From Oceanimonas baumannii (GTDB taxonomy: Bacteria > Pseudomonadota > Gammaproteobacteria > Enterobacterales > Aeromonadaceae): a stretch of 64,000 nt of DNA. Both the position numbers and the translations under genes were made by a program. The stretch's first letter is position 1. Every line of letters begins with the position of its first letter. The notes below the pieces were generated by a model, which did not search any database, was not told where the DNA came from, and worked only from the letters and a program-made list of their open reading frames with translations. The stretch is taken from NCBI RefSeq assembly GCF_002245495.1, contig NZ_NQJF01000007.1:62001-126000 (forward strand). The letters run 5' to 3'. Positions 28,279 to 37,563 of the stretch are shown piece after piece.

Positions 28279-30069
28279 TTAAAGCGGCCGGGTTGCCTGC
28301 TCCAGCCAGGTGAGATCGTCGCCGCTCAGCAGTGGGCTGATTTTTTCCCAGACATTGGCGTGGTAGCTGTTCAGCCAGTCTATGTGTCTGTGCTCAAGCC
28401 AGCTGGTATCGATCAGGCGGTGATCAAAGGGCACCCAGGTCAGGTTTTCAAACCCGAAGACCGGAATGTCGCCGTCGGTTTCAGCAGGCTGTACCACCTC
28501 CAGATTTTCACAGCGGATGCCAAAGGCGTTTTCCCGGTAATAACCGGGCTCGTTGGAGACAATCATGCCGGTGGCCAGCGCTACTGCACTGCCCTTGGGG
28601 GAAATGCGTTGAGGCCCCTCGTGCACGCTCAGGTAGTGGCCCACCCCGTGGCCGGTGCCGTGATCAAAGTTGTAGCCTTGTTGCCACAGTGGCAGGCGAG
28701 CCAGCACATCCAGCTGCACACCGCCGGTGCCGGCAGGAAAACGGGCACAGGCCAGATCGATATGGCCACGCAGTACCAGGGTGAACAGCTTGCGCATTTC
28801 GTTATCCGGTTCGCCCACTGCCACGGTTCGGGTGATATCGGTGGTGCCGTCCAGATACTGGCCACCGGAGTCCACCAGATAGATGGCATCCTGGCCCAGT
28901 GTACGCGGGGTGCCGTTGCCGTGGTGGTAGTGGCACATGGCGGCGTTGGGGCCCAAGGCCGAAATGGTGGCGAAGCTGGGTTCTACAAACTCGGGGTTTT
29001 CTGCCCGCAGCGCCTGTAATTTATCTGCCAGAGTTCCTTCATCTTCCAGTTGCGGCTCCGGCTGGCTGAGGCGGCGATCCAGCCAGGCCAGGAATCGGCT
29101 GACGGCGACACCGTCGCGCAGATGGGCGGCCCGGCTGCCCTGCACTTCCACCGGGTTTTTGCAGGCCTTGGGCAGCATGCAGGGGTCGTCGGCAAACACC
29201 AGCCTGGCCCCGGCCTGCTCCAGTATCAGGCTGCTCCAGGCGTTGGCTGTGGCCGGATCCAGCTGCACTCTGGCACCGTTCTGGCCCAGCTCCCGCAGGG
29301 CGCTTTCCAGAGCGTCAAAGGGGGACAGACTGACGTTGTGACCACTGTGAGCCGCCAGGTCCAGTCCTTCAAATTTAGCGGGGTCGGCAAACAGCTGAAC
29401 GCTGCCGTCGTTATGCAGCAGGGCAAAGCTCAGCACAACCGGCAGGCAGGGAATATCACGACCCCGGATATTCAGCAGCCAGTTGATGGGCTCGGCCTGA
29501 GTCAGCAACTGCGCATCAATATGATCGGCGGCAAGCTGTCCGGCAATGCGGTTGCGTTTGGCTTCGCTGTGCTGGCCACTGTATTCCTGACTGAGCAGCA
29601 GTGCCGGGTGAGCTTCCGGGGCGGGTCTGTGGTGCCAGTGCCGGTCGATGGGGTTGGTAGTGACCGGAACCAGCTCCAGCCCTTTGGCCGCCAGTTTCTT
29701 CTGGGCGGCATCAAACCACCCGCGGCTGTGCAGACGCGGGTCAAAACCGACCCGAGCTCCGCTGCTCAGTTCATCCAGCACATAGTTGAGTGCCGGCTGT
29801 TCAATCAGGTGGCGATACTCAAACAGTGCGGCCTCGCACTGATGGCGCACCTGCACCGTGTAGCGGCCATCCACAAAGACTGCCGCCTTGCCGGCCAGAA
29901 CCACGGCCGCACCGGCGGAACCGGAAAAACCGGTGAGCCAGTGCAGTCGTTCGGCATAGGGCGGAATATATTCGCCCAGGTGCTCGTCGTCATGGGGCAC
30001 GACAAAGGCGTCCAGTTGCTGGTGCTGCATGTCATCGCGAACATTCGCAAGGCGTTGGGCATGGGTCAT
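28279..30069 (-). CDS. Xaa-Pro aminopeptidase, long M24B type
   Basis: Removes an N-terminal residue that precedes proline. The 596 residues fit the three-domain form with two creatinase-like N-terminal domains and a C-terminal pita-bread catalytic domain. Dinuclear metal ligands are visible: D in LVDSGG, D in TTDITR, H in GTGHGVGH, E in SNEPGYY and E in RCENLEVV. This is the eukaryote-like long class, not the shorter E. coli PepP. AAGGAA precedes the ATG. It follows a GntR gene by 9 bases and is probably co-transcribed with it. Confidence 0.93.
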   Translation of the reverse strand: MTHAQRLANVRDDMQHQQLDAFVVPHDDEHLGEYIPPYAERLHWLTGFSGSAGAAVVLAGKAAVFVDGRYTVQVRHQCEAALFEYRHLIEQPALNYVLDELSSGARVGFDPRLHSRGWFDAAQKKLAAKGLELVPVTTNPIDRHWHHRPAPEAHPALLLSQEYSGQHSEAKRNRIAGQLAADHIDAQLLTQAEPINWLLNIRGRDIPCLPVVLSFALLHNDGSVQLFADPAKFEGLDLAAHSGHNVSLSPFDALESALRELGQNGARVQLDPATANAWSSLILEQAGARLVFADDPCMLPKACKNPVEVQGSRAAHLRDGVAVSRFLAWLDRRLSQPEPQLEDEGTLADKLQALRAENPEFVEPSFATISALGPNAAMCHYHHGNGTPRTLGQDAIYLVDSGGQYLDGTTDITRTVAVGEPDNEMRKLFTLVLRGHIDLACARFPAGTGGVQLDVLARLPLWQQGYNFDHGTGHGVGHYLSVHEGPQRISPKGSAVALATGMIVSNEPGYYRENAFGIRCENLEVVQPAETDGDIPVFGFENLTWVPFDHRLIDTSWLEHRHIDWLNSYHANVWEKISPLLSGDDLTWLEQATRPL

Positions 30070-30078
30070 GATGATTCC

Positions 30079-30738
30079 TTAACGGGTGTTGAGCAGGTGC
30101 TTAATGGAATGGCCTGCCGATTCGATATGCTGGCGCAGCAGGGCGGCGGCCTCAAACTTGCGTCGCTGACGGCACAGCTGCAGCAGTTGCATGTGTTCCC
30201 GCTCGGCGGTAATGATGCCCTGTTGTGAGTGCAGTAGCTCTACCTGAATATAGCGGTCACAACTCAGGTTTATCTGATCGACCAGTGCCAGCGTGCGCGG
30301 GCGGTTGGCCGGACCATAAAGCGTGGTGTGAAAGCGGCGGTTCAGCTCGCTCCAGCGCTCGATCTGATCGCCGCTTTCGAGGATCTGGTCGAACTCCGCG
30401 AGAATGGCTTCGGCTTCACTGAGGTGCTGTTCGGTCAGGTGCTCAAATGCCTGAAACAGCAGCTCGCTTTCCAGCATGGCGCGCAGATAAAACAGCTCGT
30501 CAATGGCTGCGGCATCCAGTTCGGTTACCACGGCCCCACGATGGGCTTCAAACTTGACCAGTCCCTGGGCTTCCAGTTGCATCAGGGCTTCGCGTACCGG
30601 CACTCGGCTGACATTCAGCTCCTGGGCCAGGGTGTCCTGACGCAAGGGAGCTCCGGCCTTGAACTCGCCTTTAAGAATGCGCGCCCGAAGTGTTTCTACC
30701 ACCGACTGGGTCAGGGTTTTATAGGGGGCTCGGCTCAT
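30079..30738 (-). CDS. GntR-family (FadR/FCD) regulator
   Basis: A 219-residue regulator with an N-terminal winged helix (LRARILKGEFKAGAPLRQDTLAQELNVSRVPVREALMQLEAQGLV) and a C-terminal helical FCD domain with metal-binding histidines (NRRFHTTLY, ESAGHSIKHLL). It sits between an EamA transporter gene and the Xaa-Pro peptidase gene on the same strand, so peptide or amino-acid export and breakdown may be its theme. There is no clear ribosome site; a CGTATACG palindrome fills the space just upstream. Confidence 0.9.
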   Translation of the reverse strand: MSRAPYKTLTQSVVETLRARILKGEFKAGAPLRQDTLAQELNVSRVPVREALMQLEAQGLVKFEAHRGAVVTELDAAAIDELFYLRAMLESELLFQAFEHLTEQHLSEAEAILAEFDQILESGDQIERWSELNRRFHTTLYGPANRPRTLALVDQINLSCDRYIQVELLHSQQGIITAEREHMQLLQLCRQRRKFEAAALLRQHIESAGHSIKHLLNTR

Positions 30739-30740
30739 TA

Positions 30741-30757
30741 AAAATCGTATACGTTTT
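30741..30757. promoter_or_regulatory. Candidate GntR operator
   Basis: CGTATACG (30746-30753) is flanked by symmetric A and T runs. It resembles the FadR-class TNGTNNACNA pattern and abuts the gntR start codon, suggesting autoregulation. Confidence 0.5.
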
Positions 30758-30771
30758 TGGTTTTACTCACT

Positions 30772-31680
30772 CTACTCCGCCTCTGTATTGTTGGCAAACC
30801 GGCGGCGGGGCTGCCATTGCTGGATCAGCAAAGCCGTGACAATCATCACCAGTCCGGCCAGGGTTGCGGGGTAAATCTGTTCACCCACCAACAGGCGCAG
30901 CAGCAGCAGTGATGCGAATGGCGAAATAAAAATCAGATTGGAGATGCGGGCAGTGTTTTCAGCGTAACGCAGGGCCAGCAGCCACATCACAAAGGCAAAG
31001 CCCATTTCAAACAGGCCGACATAAATCGCACCGACCCAGCCTTGCCAGGCATCAAGCGCAAAGTCCGACAACCAGGCGGTAGCCAGCACAATGACCGGCA
31101 GCCCGAGCAAAAAGCTCAGGGTCAGGGTTACCAGTGGATCGGCCTGGTTGCGGGCATTGAGAATCCAGTAGCCGGCCCAGAGCAGGGTGGACGCCAGTGC
31201 CAGAGTCACACCCAGCGGGCTGTCAAAGTTCAGGCTGAAGATGTCACCCTTGGTGGCAATGACCATGGCACCCAGATAGCCAAGTGCTATGGCAATCCAG
31301 TCCTGACGGCGAATGCTCTGGCCGAGAAAGGGGACGGCCAGCAGGGTGAGGGTAATGGCCCAGGTATAATTCAGGGTTTGGGCCTGCTGCGCCGGCAACA
31401 GATCATAGGCCTGAAACAGTACCAGATAGTAGAGCGCCGGGTTGAGCAGCCCCAGCAGGGTGTAGTAGCCTGGGCGTTGCTTAAAGGTGGGCAGCAGCAG
31501 GTGCAGTTTACCCTGGCGAGCCAGCAGGCCCAGTAACAGTAGCAGCGAGCTGAAGGTGGCCACCAGCAGCAGTTGGGCCGGCTCAAAATAATTGAGGGAA
31601 AGTTTGAAAGCACTGGCCACGGTAGACCAGCAGGCCACTGCTCCCAACCCATAAAGATAGGCTTTTTTCTGATTCTTCAT
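30772..31680 (-). CDS. EamA/DMT-superfamily transporter
   Basis: A 302-residue inner-membrane protein with ten predicted helices in two EamA repeats; LALASTLLWAGYWILNAR and the C-terminal FISPFASLLLLRLLVGEQIYPATLAGLVMI segment are typical. Members export amino acids, metabolites or drugs. The ATG at 31680 has AGGG upstream; a longer frame to 31749 overlaps the next gene. It probably leads the eamA-gntR-peptidase unit. The substrate is unknown. Confidence 0.88.
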   Translation of the reverse strand: MKNQKKAYLYGLGAVACWSTVASAFKLSLNYFEPAQLLLVATFSSLLLLLGLLARQGKLHLLLPTFKQRPGYYTLLGLLNPALYYLVLFQAYDLLPAQQAQTLNYTWAITLTLLAVPFLGQSIRRQDWIAIALGYLGAMVIATKGDIFSLNFDSPLGVTLALASTLLWAGYWILNARNQADPLVTLTLSFLLGLPVIVLATAWLSDFALDAWQGWVGAIYVGLFEMGFAFVMWLLALRYAENTARISNLIFISPFASLLLLRLLVGEQIYPATLAGLVMIVTALLIQQWQPRRRFANNTEAE

Positions 31681-31745
31681 ATGGTTACCCTGTGCGTTAA
31701 GAGAGGCAGTGTAGGCAGACGACTGGCCATGGGCAAGGCGTGTAG

Positions 31746-31937
31746 TCACAGCTCGTCAAAAGGGCGTCGTTTTTCTTTTTCCAGTATCAGTTCCTCCAGG
31801 GTCATAATGCGCTGCTGCATCCGGCGCTGTTCGGTTTCCAGTTCTGCGATCCGGTTTTCCAGTACGGTCTGGGCCCGGTTGTGGCTGAGTAGCAGCACCA
31901 GGCCGATGCCCAGTGCCAGTAATATCCATAACAGCAT
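31746..31937 (-). CDS. Small membrane-anchored coiled-coil protein
   Basis: 63 residues: one N-terminal membrane helix (about 2-18, LLWILLALGIGLVLLL), then a charged helix with heptad-like spacing (ENRIAELETEQRRMQQRIMTLEELILEKEK) and a short acidic end. GGAGGG lies 6 bases before the ATG, strong support for translation. The layout recalls PspB-like or envelope-stress adaptor proteins, but I do not recognise a family. It is 65 bases upstream of the EamA gene on the same strand. Confidence 0.75.
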   Translation of the reverse strand: MLLWILLALGIGLVLLLSHNRAQTVLENRIAELETEQRRMQQRIMTLEELILEKEKRRPFDEL

Positions 31938-32067
31938 CTCGTTCCCTCCGTTGATGGCACCGCCCTTACAGCATGGCTCAAAAACCGGAAAGTCAGAGCC
32001 TGCTGAGGTGTCGGTGGCATGGCATACATAGGTTGATATGTAGGCAGGATGGCGTGTGCCAACGAAA

Positions 32068-32093
32068 TAAAAAGGGCTGCGTTATGCAGCCCT
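32068..32093 (-). terminator. Terminator of the RND operon
   Basis: GGGCTGC (32074-32080) and GCAGCCC (32086-32092) form the stem, with an A run on the plus strand that gives a T tract on the minus strand, just after the RND pump stop. Confidence 0.88.
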
Positions 32094-32112
32094 CGGTTTA
32101 TCAGAAATGAGC

Positions 32113-35100
32113 TTATTGCTCGGGTAACGCCTTGGGGGCCTGACTTTCGTCAAACTCCGGCAGCGGACGATGGCGTGATGCCAGGAAGGTGTAGATAACC
32201 GGCAGCACGAACAGGGTGAACAGGGTACCGATACTCAGGCCTGACACAATCACGATGCCCATACCAAAGCGCGAGAAGGCACCGGCACCCGTGGCAAACA
32301 GCAGCGGGATAAGGCCGGCCACCATGGCGGCAGTGGTCATCAGAATGGCGCGCAGACGAATGCGGGCCGCCACTCTAATGGCCTCGGTACGATCCCGGCC
32401 CCGGTGCAACTGCTCTTCTTTGGCCACCTCACACATCAGAATACCGTGTTTGGTGATGATGCCCACCAGGGTGATCAGTCCCACCTGGGTATAGATGTTC
32501 ATGGTGGCCAGCCCCCATGCCAGTGCCACCAGTGCACCGGAAATGGCCAGCGGCACCGACACCATGATCACCAGCGGGTCCCGCACACTTTCAAACTGGG
32601 ATGCCAGCACCAGGAAGATAATGAACAGCGCCAGCAGGAAGGTCATGTACAGCGCATTACCTTCGGTCACGAACTGGCGGGCGGCCCCCAGATAATCGTG
32701 GTTATAGCCGCCGGGCAACTGGGCCGTGACATCCTGCTCAAGGAAGCTGATGGCATCACCCATGGATACACCCGGCGTGAGTACGGCACCAATGGTGGCC
32801 GAGTTCAGCTGATTGTAGTGGGGCAGAGCGCGGGGCTTGGCTTCCATAGTAATGGAGACCAGGTTGGCCAGAGGCACCATGTCGCCGTTGTGGGCACGAA
32901 CATAGTAGTCCTTGATGGAATCAGGGTTGAGCCGGTCGGCCCGGGCCACCTGAGGAATTACCTCGTAGCTGCGGCCATCCAGATCCACCCGGTTAACGTA
33001 GCCATCACTCATCATGGTGGACAGCGTCATGGCAATGTCCTGCATGGTCACGCCATAGGCACCGGCCTTGTCCCGGTTCACCTTGATGTTCATGGTGCCC
33101 GAGTCAAAGGCCAGATCCAGCTCGCTGTATACGAACAATGGGCTCTGGCTAACTTTTTTCAGTACTTCGGCGGCCACTTCATACAGGCTTTCAAAGTTGT
33201 TGGGGGTGGTCAGTACATATTGCACCGGCAGGCCACTGGATGCACCGGGCAGCTCGGGGAATTCAAAGGCACTGATGGCCATCGCTGGAATGGCCTGCAA
33301 GGGCGGGGTCAGCCGCTCTATCACTGCTTTCTGGGCGTCACGCTCACTCCAGGGCTTGAGCACGGCAACCGCCAGACCCTGGTTGGCGTTGGGCACACCG
33401 GCAATGGTCAGGGAGGTGGACAGGGCATCGTCTCCGTTAAGCACCTTTACCGCGGAGTGCATATTGTTCTCGATGTAGTCGAGGTTGGCGGTGCTGGGTG
33501 CCTTGGCCATCATCAGAAAGGCGCCTTTATCCTCACTCGGTGCCAGTTCACTGGGAATAAAGCCGAACAACACCGGCATCGAGCCGAACACCAGCACTGC
33601 GAAGGCGATGACCACCGGGCGCTTGGCCAGCACGGCATCCAGCATGCGGGCATAGCTGTTGGTGAGGCGATTCAGGGTGTTTTCTACCCCCTGCTCAAAG
33701 CGGTTGGGGCTATCGTGAGGCTTGAGCAGCTTGGAGCACATCATGGGCGACAGAGTCAGCGCCACTATGCCGGAGATAAATACGGCACCGGCCAGGGTGA
33801 GGGCGAACTCCTTGAACAGGGAGCCGGTAATTCCACTCATCAGTGCGATGGGAGCGTATACCGCCGCCAGCGTGATGGTCATGGTGATAACCGGCACGGC
33901 AATTTCCCGGGTCCCGAGAATGGCGGCACGGTAAGGTGGCTCACCGGCCTTGATATGCCGGTCCACGTTTTCTACTACCACGATGGCGTCATCCACCACC
34001 AGGCCAATGGCCAGTACCATGGCCAGCAGTGTCATCAGGTTGATACTGAAGCCAAAGGCACTCATCAGCATGGCCACGCCGATCAGTGACAACGGAATGG
34101 TGATAATAGGGATCACTACTGCCCGCAGTGAGCCCAGGAACAGGGTGATTACCACCACTACGATCAACGACGCCTCAAGGATGGTTTTTACCACCTCAAA
34201 AATAGACTCGTTGATGGCATCGGTGGAGTCATACAACAGTTCCATCTTGATGGTGTCGGGCATGTTGCGCTCGAGGTCAGGCAACATATTGCGCACATTC
34301 TCGGCCACGGTCAGCGGGTTGGCCGAGGGGGTAGGGTCGACACCGATGATCACCGCCGGCTGACCATCGGCCAGGGCGCGGACTACATCGTGGCTTTTCT
34401 CCAGTGATACATTGGCCACATCACGCAGACGCACTACGGCATCGTTCCGGGTCGCGACGACCAGAGACTCCAGCTCTTCAGCGGTTTCCACCTGAGTGTT
34501 GATATTACTGTTGTAGAGCATGTAATAGCCGGTGGACTGACCGGCAGCAGCCTGGTAGTTGTTGGACTGCAGTACTGACAGCACTTCGGCTGCCGTCAGT
34601 TGCTGAGCCGCCAGGCGCAGCGGATCAATCCAGATACGCAGGGCAAATTTGGCACCGCCGAACAGGTTGATTTTGGCTACCCCGTCTACCGAGTAGAACT
34701 GAGGCCGTACCACCCGCTCCAGATAGTCGTTAATCTGAGGCGAGTTCAGCTGCTCACTGCTGAAGGAGATATACATGATGGAGGTGGAAGCCCCCGTGGT
34801 CATCTCCAGGCTGGGATCTTCTGCTTCCCGGGGCAACTGTGAGCGCACCGAGTTAACCCGTGCCAGTATGTCTGACAGAGCCGCATTGGGGTCGGTGTTC
34901 AGCTTCATCTGCACTGTAATGGTGGAATTACCGGTGCTGCTCGATGATGTCATGAAATCGATGTTGTCGGCCTGAGCGATGGCCTGTTCCAGCGGCTGAG
35001 TAATAAAGCCCTGGATCAGGTCAGCACTGGCTCCGTAATAGCCTGTGCTGACGGTAATGACGGTGTTGGTCATTTCCGGGTATTCACGCACTTGCATTTT

Positions 35101-35190
35101 CTGCAGGGCCTGAAGGCCCAGCAGCACGATCAGCAGGCTGATCGAGACGGCCAGCACTGGCCGCTTTATGAAGATATCGGTAAAACGCAT
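32113..35190 (-). CDS. RND efflux pump inner-membrane subunit (HAE1/AcrB family)
   Basis: Proton-driven trimeric drug exporter, 1025 residues, normal for AcrB/MexB/MdtB-type pumps. Features are the first helix after FIKRPVLAVSISLLIVLLG, two large periplasmic loops, and the proton-relay aspartates in helix 4 (AIGLVVDDAIVVVENV). The C-terminal motif block includes GIVIVSGLSIGTLFTLFVLPVIY. It follows its adaptor gene by 12 bases. No outer-membrane channel is encoded in the operon, so a TolC-like protein from elsewhere is needed. The substrate range is unknown. Confidence 0.96.
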   Translation of the reverse strand: MRFTDIFIKRPVLAVSISLLIVLLGLQALQKMQVREYPEMTNTVITVSTGYYGASADLIQGFITQPLEQAIAQADNIDFMTSSSSTGNSTITVQMKLNTDPNAALSDILARVNSVRSQLPREAEDPSLEMTTGASTSIMYISFSSEQLNSPQINDYLERVVRPQFYSVDGVAKINLFGGAKFALRIWIDPLRLAAQQLTAAEVLSVLQSNNYQAAAGQSTGYYMLYNSNINTQVETAEELESLVVATRNDAVVRLRDVANVSLEKSHDVVRALADGQPAVIIGVDPTPSANPLTVAENVRNMLPDLERNMPDTIKMELLYDSTDAINESIFEVVKTILEASLIVVVVITLFLGSLRAVVIPIITIPLSLIGVAMLMSAFGFSINLMTLLAMVLAIGLVVDDAIVVVENVDRHIKAGEPPYRAAILGTREIAVPVITMTITLAAVYAPIALMSGITGSLFKEFALTLAGAVFISGIVALTLSPMMCSKLLKPHDSPNRFEQGVENTLNRLTNSYARMLDAVLAKRPVVIAFAVLVFGSMPVLFGFIPSELAPSEDKGAFLMMAKAPSTANLDYIENNMHSAVKVLNGDDALSTSLTIAGVPNANQGLAVAVLKPWSERDAQKAVIERLTPPLQAIPAMAISAFEFPELPGASSGLPVQYVLTTPNNFESLYEVAAEVLKKVSQSPLFVYSELDLAFDSGTMNIKVNRDKAGAYGVTMQDIAMTLSTMMSDGYVNRVDLDGRSYEVIPQVARADRLNPDSIKDYYVRAHNGDMVPLANLVSITMEAKPRALPHYNQLNSATIGAVLTPGVSMGDAISFLEQDVTAQLPGGYNHDYLGAARQFVTEGNALYMTFLLALFIIFLVLASQFESVRDPLVIMVSVPLAISGALVALAWGLATMNIYTQVGLITLVGIITKHGILMCEVAKEEQLHRGRDRTEAIRVAARIRLRAILMTTAAMVAGLIPLLFATGAGAFSRFGMGIVIVSGLSIGTLFTLFVLPVIYTFLASRHRPLPEFDESQAPKALPEQ

Positions 35191-35202
35191 GGAATTCTCC
35201 GC

Positions 35203-36324
35203 TTACAGCAGGGGGGCCGATTCGGGAGTGTCGAGCGCGTTGCTCTCCACCGGCTTGACCCGACTGCCGTTAGACAGACGCACCTGGCCCGAGGTTACGA
35301 TGGTTTCACCGGCTTCCAGGCCCTTTATCACCCGGGCGTAGTCGGCTTCACGTTCGGCTATTTCCACGACCCGCTGGCTGGCTACCTGCACGGTCTCGCC
35401 ATCATCTGTCTGCTCTTCCTTCACGACATAGACGGTCTGGCCGTACAGGGTGAAGTTAATGGCATGCTGGGGTACCAGGATCTGAGCAGGTTTAACCGGC
35501 AACTGAACGTCCAATTTGGCAAACATGCCTGAGCGCAGCTTGCCGTCCTGATTAGGGATGCTGGCCTGTACCTGTACCACGCCCGATTCCGGATTAATTT
35601 GCGGTTCAATGGCGGTGATTTCACCTTCAAAGGGCGTATCCGGATAAGCATCCACCAGGATGTTCAGAGCCTGGCCTACCTTGATGTCGGCAAGACGGGT
35701 CTGGGGAATGGTAAAACGAATACGGAACTGGCTGATATCTTCCAGCCGGGCAATATCGGTGCCGGCATTCAGGTACTGGCCCAGGAAGGCATTTCGAATA
35801 CCCATGACACCTTCAAAAGGCGCACGGATGGTCCGCCGCTCGATGGTGGCTCTGAGCGAGTCAATCTGACCCTGCAGCTCCCGGTAGTTGGCATTGGCTT
35901 CATCCAGCTGGCCCTGTGAGACTGAGCCACGTTTGAACAGCTGACGCATACGCTCCAGGTTAGCCCGCACCGCCGGCAACCGACCTTCGGCACTGCGCAG
36001 ATTAGCCTTTTCTACATCGGCATCCAGCTCCAGCAGCACTTCCCCGGCCTTGACCGGCTGGCCGGATTCAAAGTGAATGGTGCGAACAATACCGGCAGAT
36101 TCATTGCTGACATTGATCCCCTGGATGGGCTCGATAAAGCCGATGGCGGCAATGCGCGGCGTCCAGTCAACCGGTGTTATCTCGGACACGGTGACCGGGA
36201 AACTGGGTACTGGCTGATTGGCAAAATACTGGGCCATCATGTTTTGTTTAAACAGGTTAAAGCCAATGACGCTGCCGAAGATAAGAATCACCAGCAGCAG
36301 CATGGACAGGGTCCATTTTTTCAT
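35203..36324 (-). CDS. RND periplasmic adaptor (membrane fusion protein)
   Basis: A 373-residue HlyD/AcrA-type adaptor with an N-terminal membrane anchor (about 8-28), a lipoyl half-motif INVSNESAGIVRTIHFESGQPVKAGEVLLELD, a short helical hairpin, the second lipoyl half TIRAPFEGVMGIRNAFLGQYLNAGT, and a beta-barrel. There is no lipobox cysteine, so it is held by its helix. GGGAG precedes the ATG at 36324. It lies between the TetR and pump genes in one operon. Confidence 0.94.
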   Translation of the reverse strand: MKKWTLSMLLLVILIFGSVIGFNLFKQNMMAQYFANQPVPSFPVTVSEITPVDWTPRIAAIGFIEPIQGINVSNESAGIVRTIHFESGQPVKAGEVLLELDADVEKANLRSAEGRLPAVRANLERMRQLFKRGSVSQGQLDEANANYRELQGQIDSLRATIERRTIRAPFEGVMGIRNAFLGQYLNAGTDIARLEDISQFRIRFTIPQTRLADIKVGQALNILVDAYPDTPFEGEITAIEPQINPESGVVQVQASIPNQDGKLRSGMFAKLDVQLPVKPAQILVPQHAINFTLYGQTVYVVKEEQTDDGETVQVASQRVVEIAEREADYARVIKGLEAGETIVTSGQVRLSNGSRVKPVESNALDTPESAPLL

Positions 36325-36349
36325 CGAAGTCACTCCCGCGACATGGTTG

Positions 36350-36916
36350 TTAGCGTTTTAAAATAGAATTCCAGGCGGCATCCATAAGTTCATCAAGAAT
36401 GGCATCATTCAGCTGAATGCAGCCCCGGGTGTGTCTTTGGGTCAGCAGCATCAGACTTTCCATGGCCAGAAAGCCCAGCAGGTCCGATGGCAAATCCCGG
36501 AACAGGCCGGTCTCGCGCCCGCGTTCAAAAAATTCGAATACGGGTTTGAAGTAGCGCTCATCCATGCACTTTTCCTCTTCCCGGGTGAACAGGGGAGAGG
36601 CTTCATACTGTACCCGGTAAAGCAGACAATCGGCATTACTTAACAGGTAGTGCAGGCAGTTTTGCCATAACACACGAAACTGCTCAAAGCAGGGGTTTTG
36701 CGTGTCGACGCCTTCCAGCAGAGCCAGAGACACCTCCTGCAACCGCTCTTCGTGCACACAACGCAGCAAGCTTTCTTTATCTTTGAAGTAGCGATAAATG
36801 GTGCCGGCGGCGACTTCGGCCTCTTTCGCTACCTGCTGCATTGACATGCCCTGAAAGCCTTTGTGGGCGATCAAGTGTTCCGCCGCATTCAGGATGCGTT
36901 CGCGTTTGTTTGTCAT
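36350..36916 (-). CDS. TetR/AcrR-family repressor of the RND operon
   Basis: A 188-residue repressor with an N-terminal helix-turn-helix (RILNAAEHLIAHKGFQGMSMQQVAKEAEVAAGTIYRYFKDKESLL) and a helical ligand-binding C-terminal domain. It is the first gene of the tetR-adaptor-pump operon; the adaptor starts 25 bases after its stop. A 16-base palindrome 30 bases upstream of the start is the likely operator, so the repressor should control itself and the pump together. Confidence 0.93.
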   Translation of the reverse strand: MTNKRERILNAAEHLIAHKGFQGMSMQQVAKEAEVAAGTIYRYFKDKESLLRCVHEERLQEVSLALLEGVDTQNPCFEQFRVLWQNCLHYLLSNADCLLYRVQYEASPLFTREEEKCMDERYFKPVFEFFERGRETGLFRDLPSDLLGFLAMESLMLLTQRHTRGCIQLNDAILDELMDAAWNSILKR

Positions 36917-36946
36917 GTCTTGCTCATCTTTATCTGAATCCAGAGT

Positions 36947-36962
36947 GAATGAACGTTCATTC
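36947..36962. promoter_or_regulatory. TetR-type operator palindrome
   Basis: GAATGAACGTTCATTC is a perfect 16-base inverted repeat upstream of the tetR start, the classic position for an AcrR-like operator. Confidence 0.75.
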
Positions 36963-37141
36963 CTCGGTGGTGATTCTAGGGATTTGTCGGCTCAAGTCAA
37001 TTGCCGGCAGCAACTCCTTTGTTTACTTTAGTTAAAAAAACCACCGTTTTGATGACAAAAGCGTCAGGTGAGTGTGATTGGTAAAAAAGTGCTGGACAGG
37101 GGCAGGGCGGACGCTTAGTATTCGCTGCGTCCAAATGTAGA

Positions 37142-37218
<77 letters not shown>

Positions 37219-37242
37219 TTCGGTATTGGACAACGTAATATT

Positions 37243-37319
37243 GGTGACCGTAGCTCAGTTGGTAGAGTCCCGGATTGTGATTCCGGTTGTCGCGGGTTCG
37301 AGCCCCGTCGGTCACCCCA
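37243..37319 (+). tRNA. tRNA-His (GTG)
   Basis: The anticodon GTG sits in loop TTGTGAT. The extra 5' G (position -1) opposite C at the discriminator end is typical of tRNA-His, and CCA is encoded. Confidence 0.97.
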
Positions 37320-37351
37320 GTTTCAGGCTGAGGCCTGGAAGCAGTAAACAT

Positions 37352-37437
37352 GCGAGGGTGGCGGAATTGGTAGACGCGCTAGCTTCAGGTGTTAGTGTCC
37401 TTCGGACGTGGGGGTTCAAGTCCCCCCCTTCGCACCA
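37352..37437 (+). tRNA. tRNA-Leu (CAG)
   Basis: 86-base class II tRNA with a long variable arm. Anticodon loop TTCAGGT gives CAG; acceptor GCGAGGG pairs with CCCTTCGC allowing a wobble; CCA is encoded. Confidence 0.96.
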
Positions 37438-37454
37438 CTGCTTCGAATAGTTTC

Positions 37455-37531
<77 letters not shown>

Positions 37532-37538
37532 AAATTAA

Positions 37539-37563
37539 CCGACACGAATGTGTCGGTTTTTTT
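37539..37563 (+). terminator. Terminator of the tRNA operon
   Basis: CCGACAC, GAAT loop and GTGTCGG form a perfect 7-base stem followed by seven T residues, 8 bases after tRNA-Pro. Confidence 0.93.

Noticed and set aside
32404-34089. 561-codon frame antisense to the RND pump gene
   Set aside because: Shadow of a GC-rich gene, with His/Gly/Gln-rich nonsense composition.
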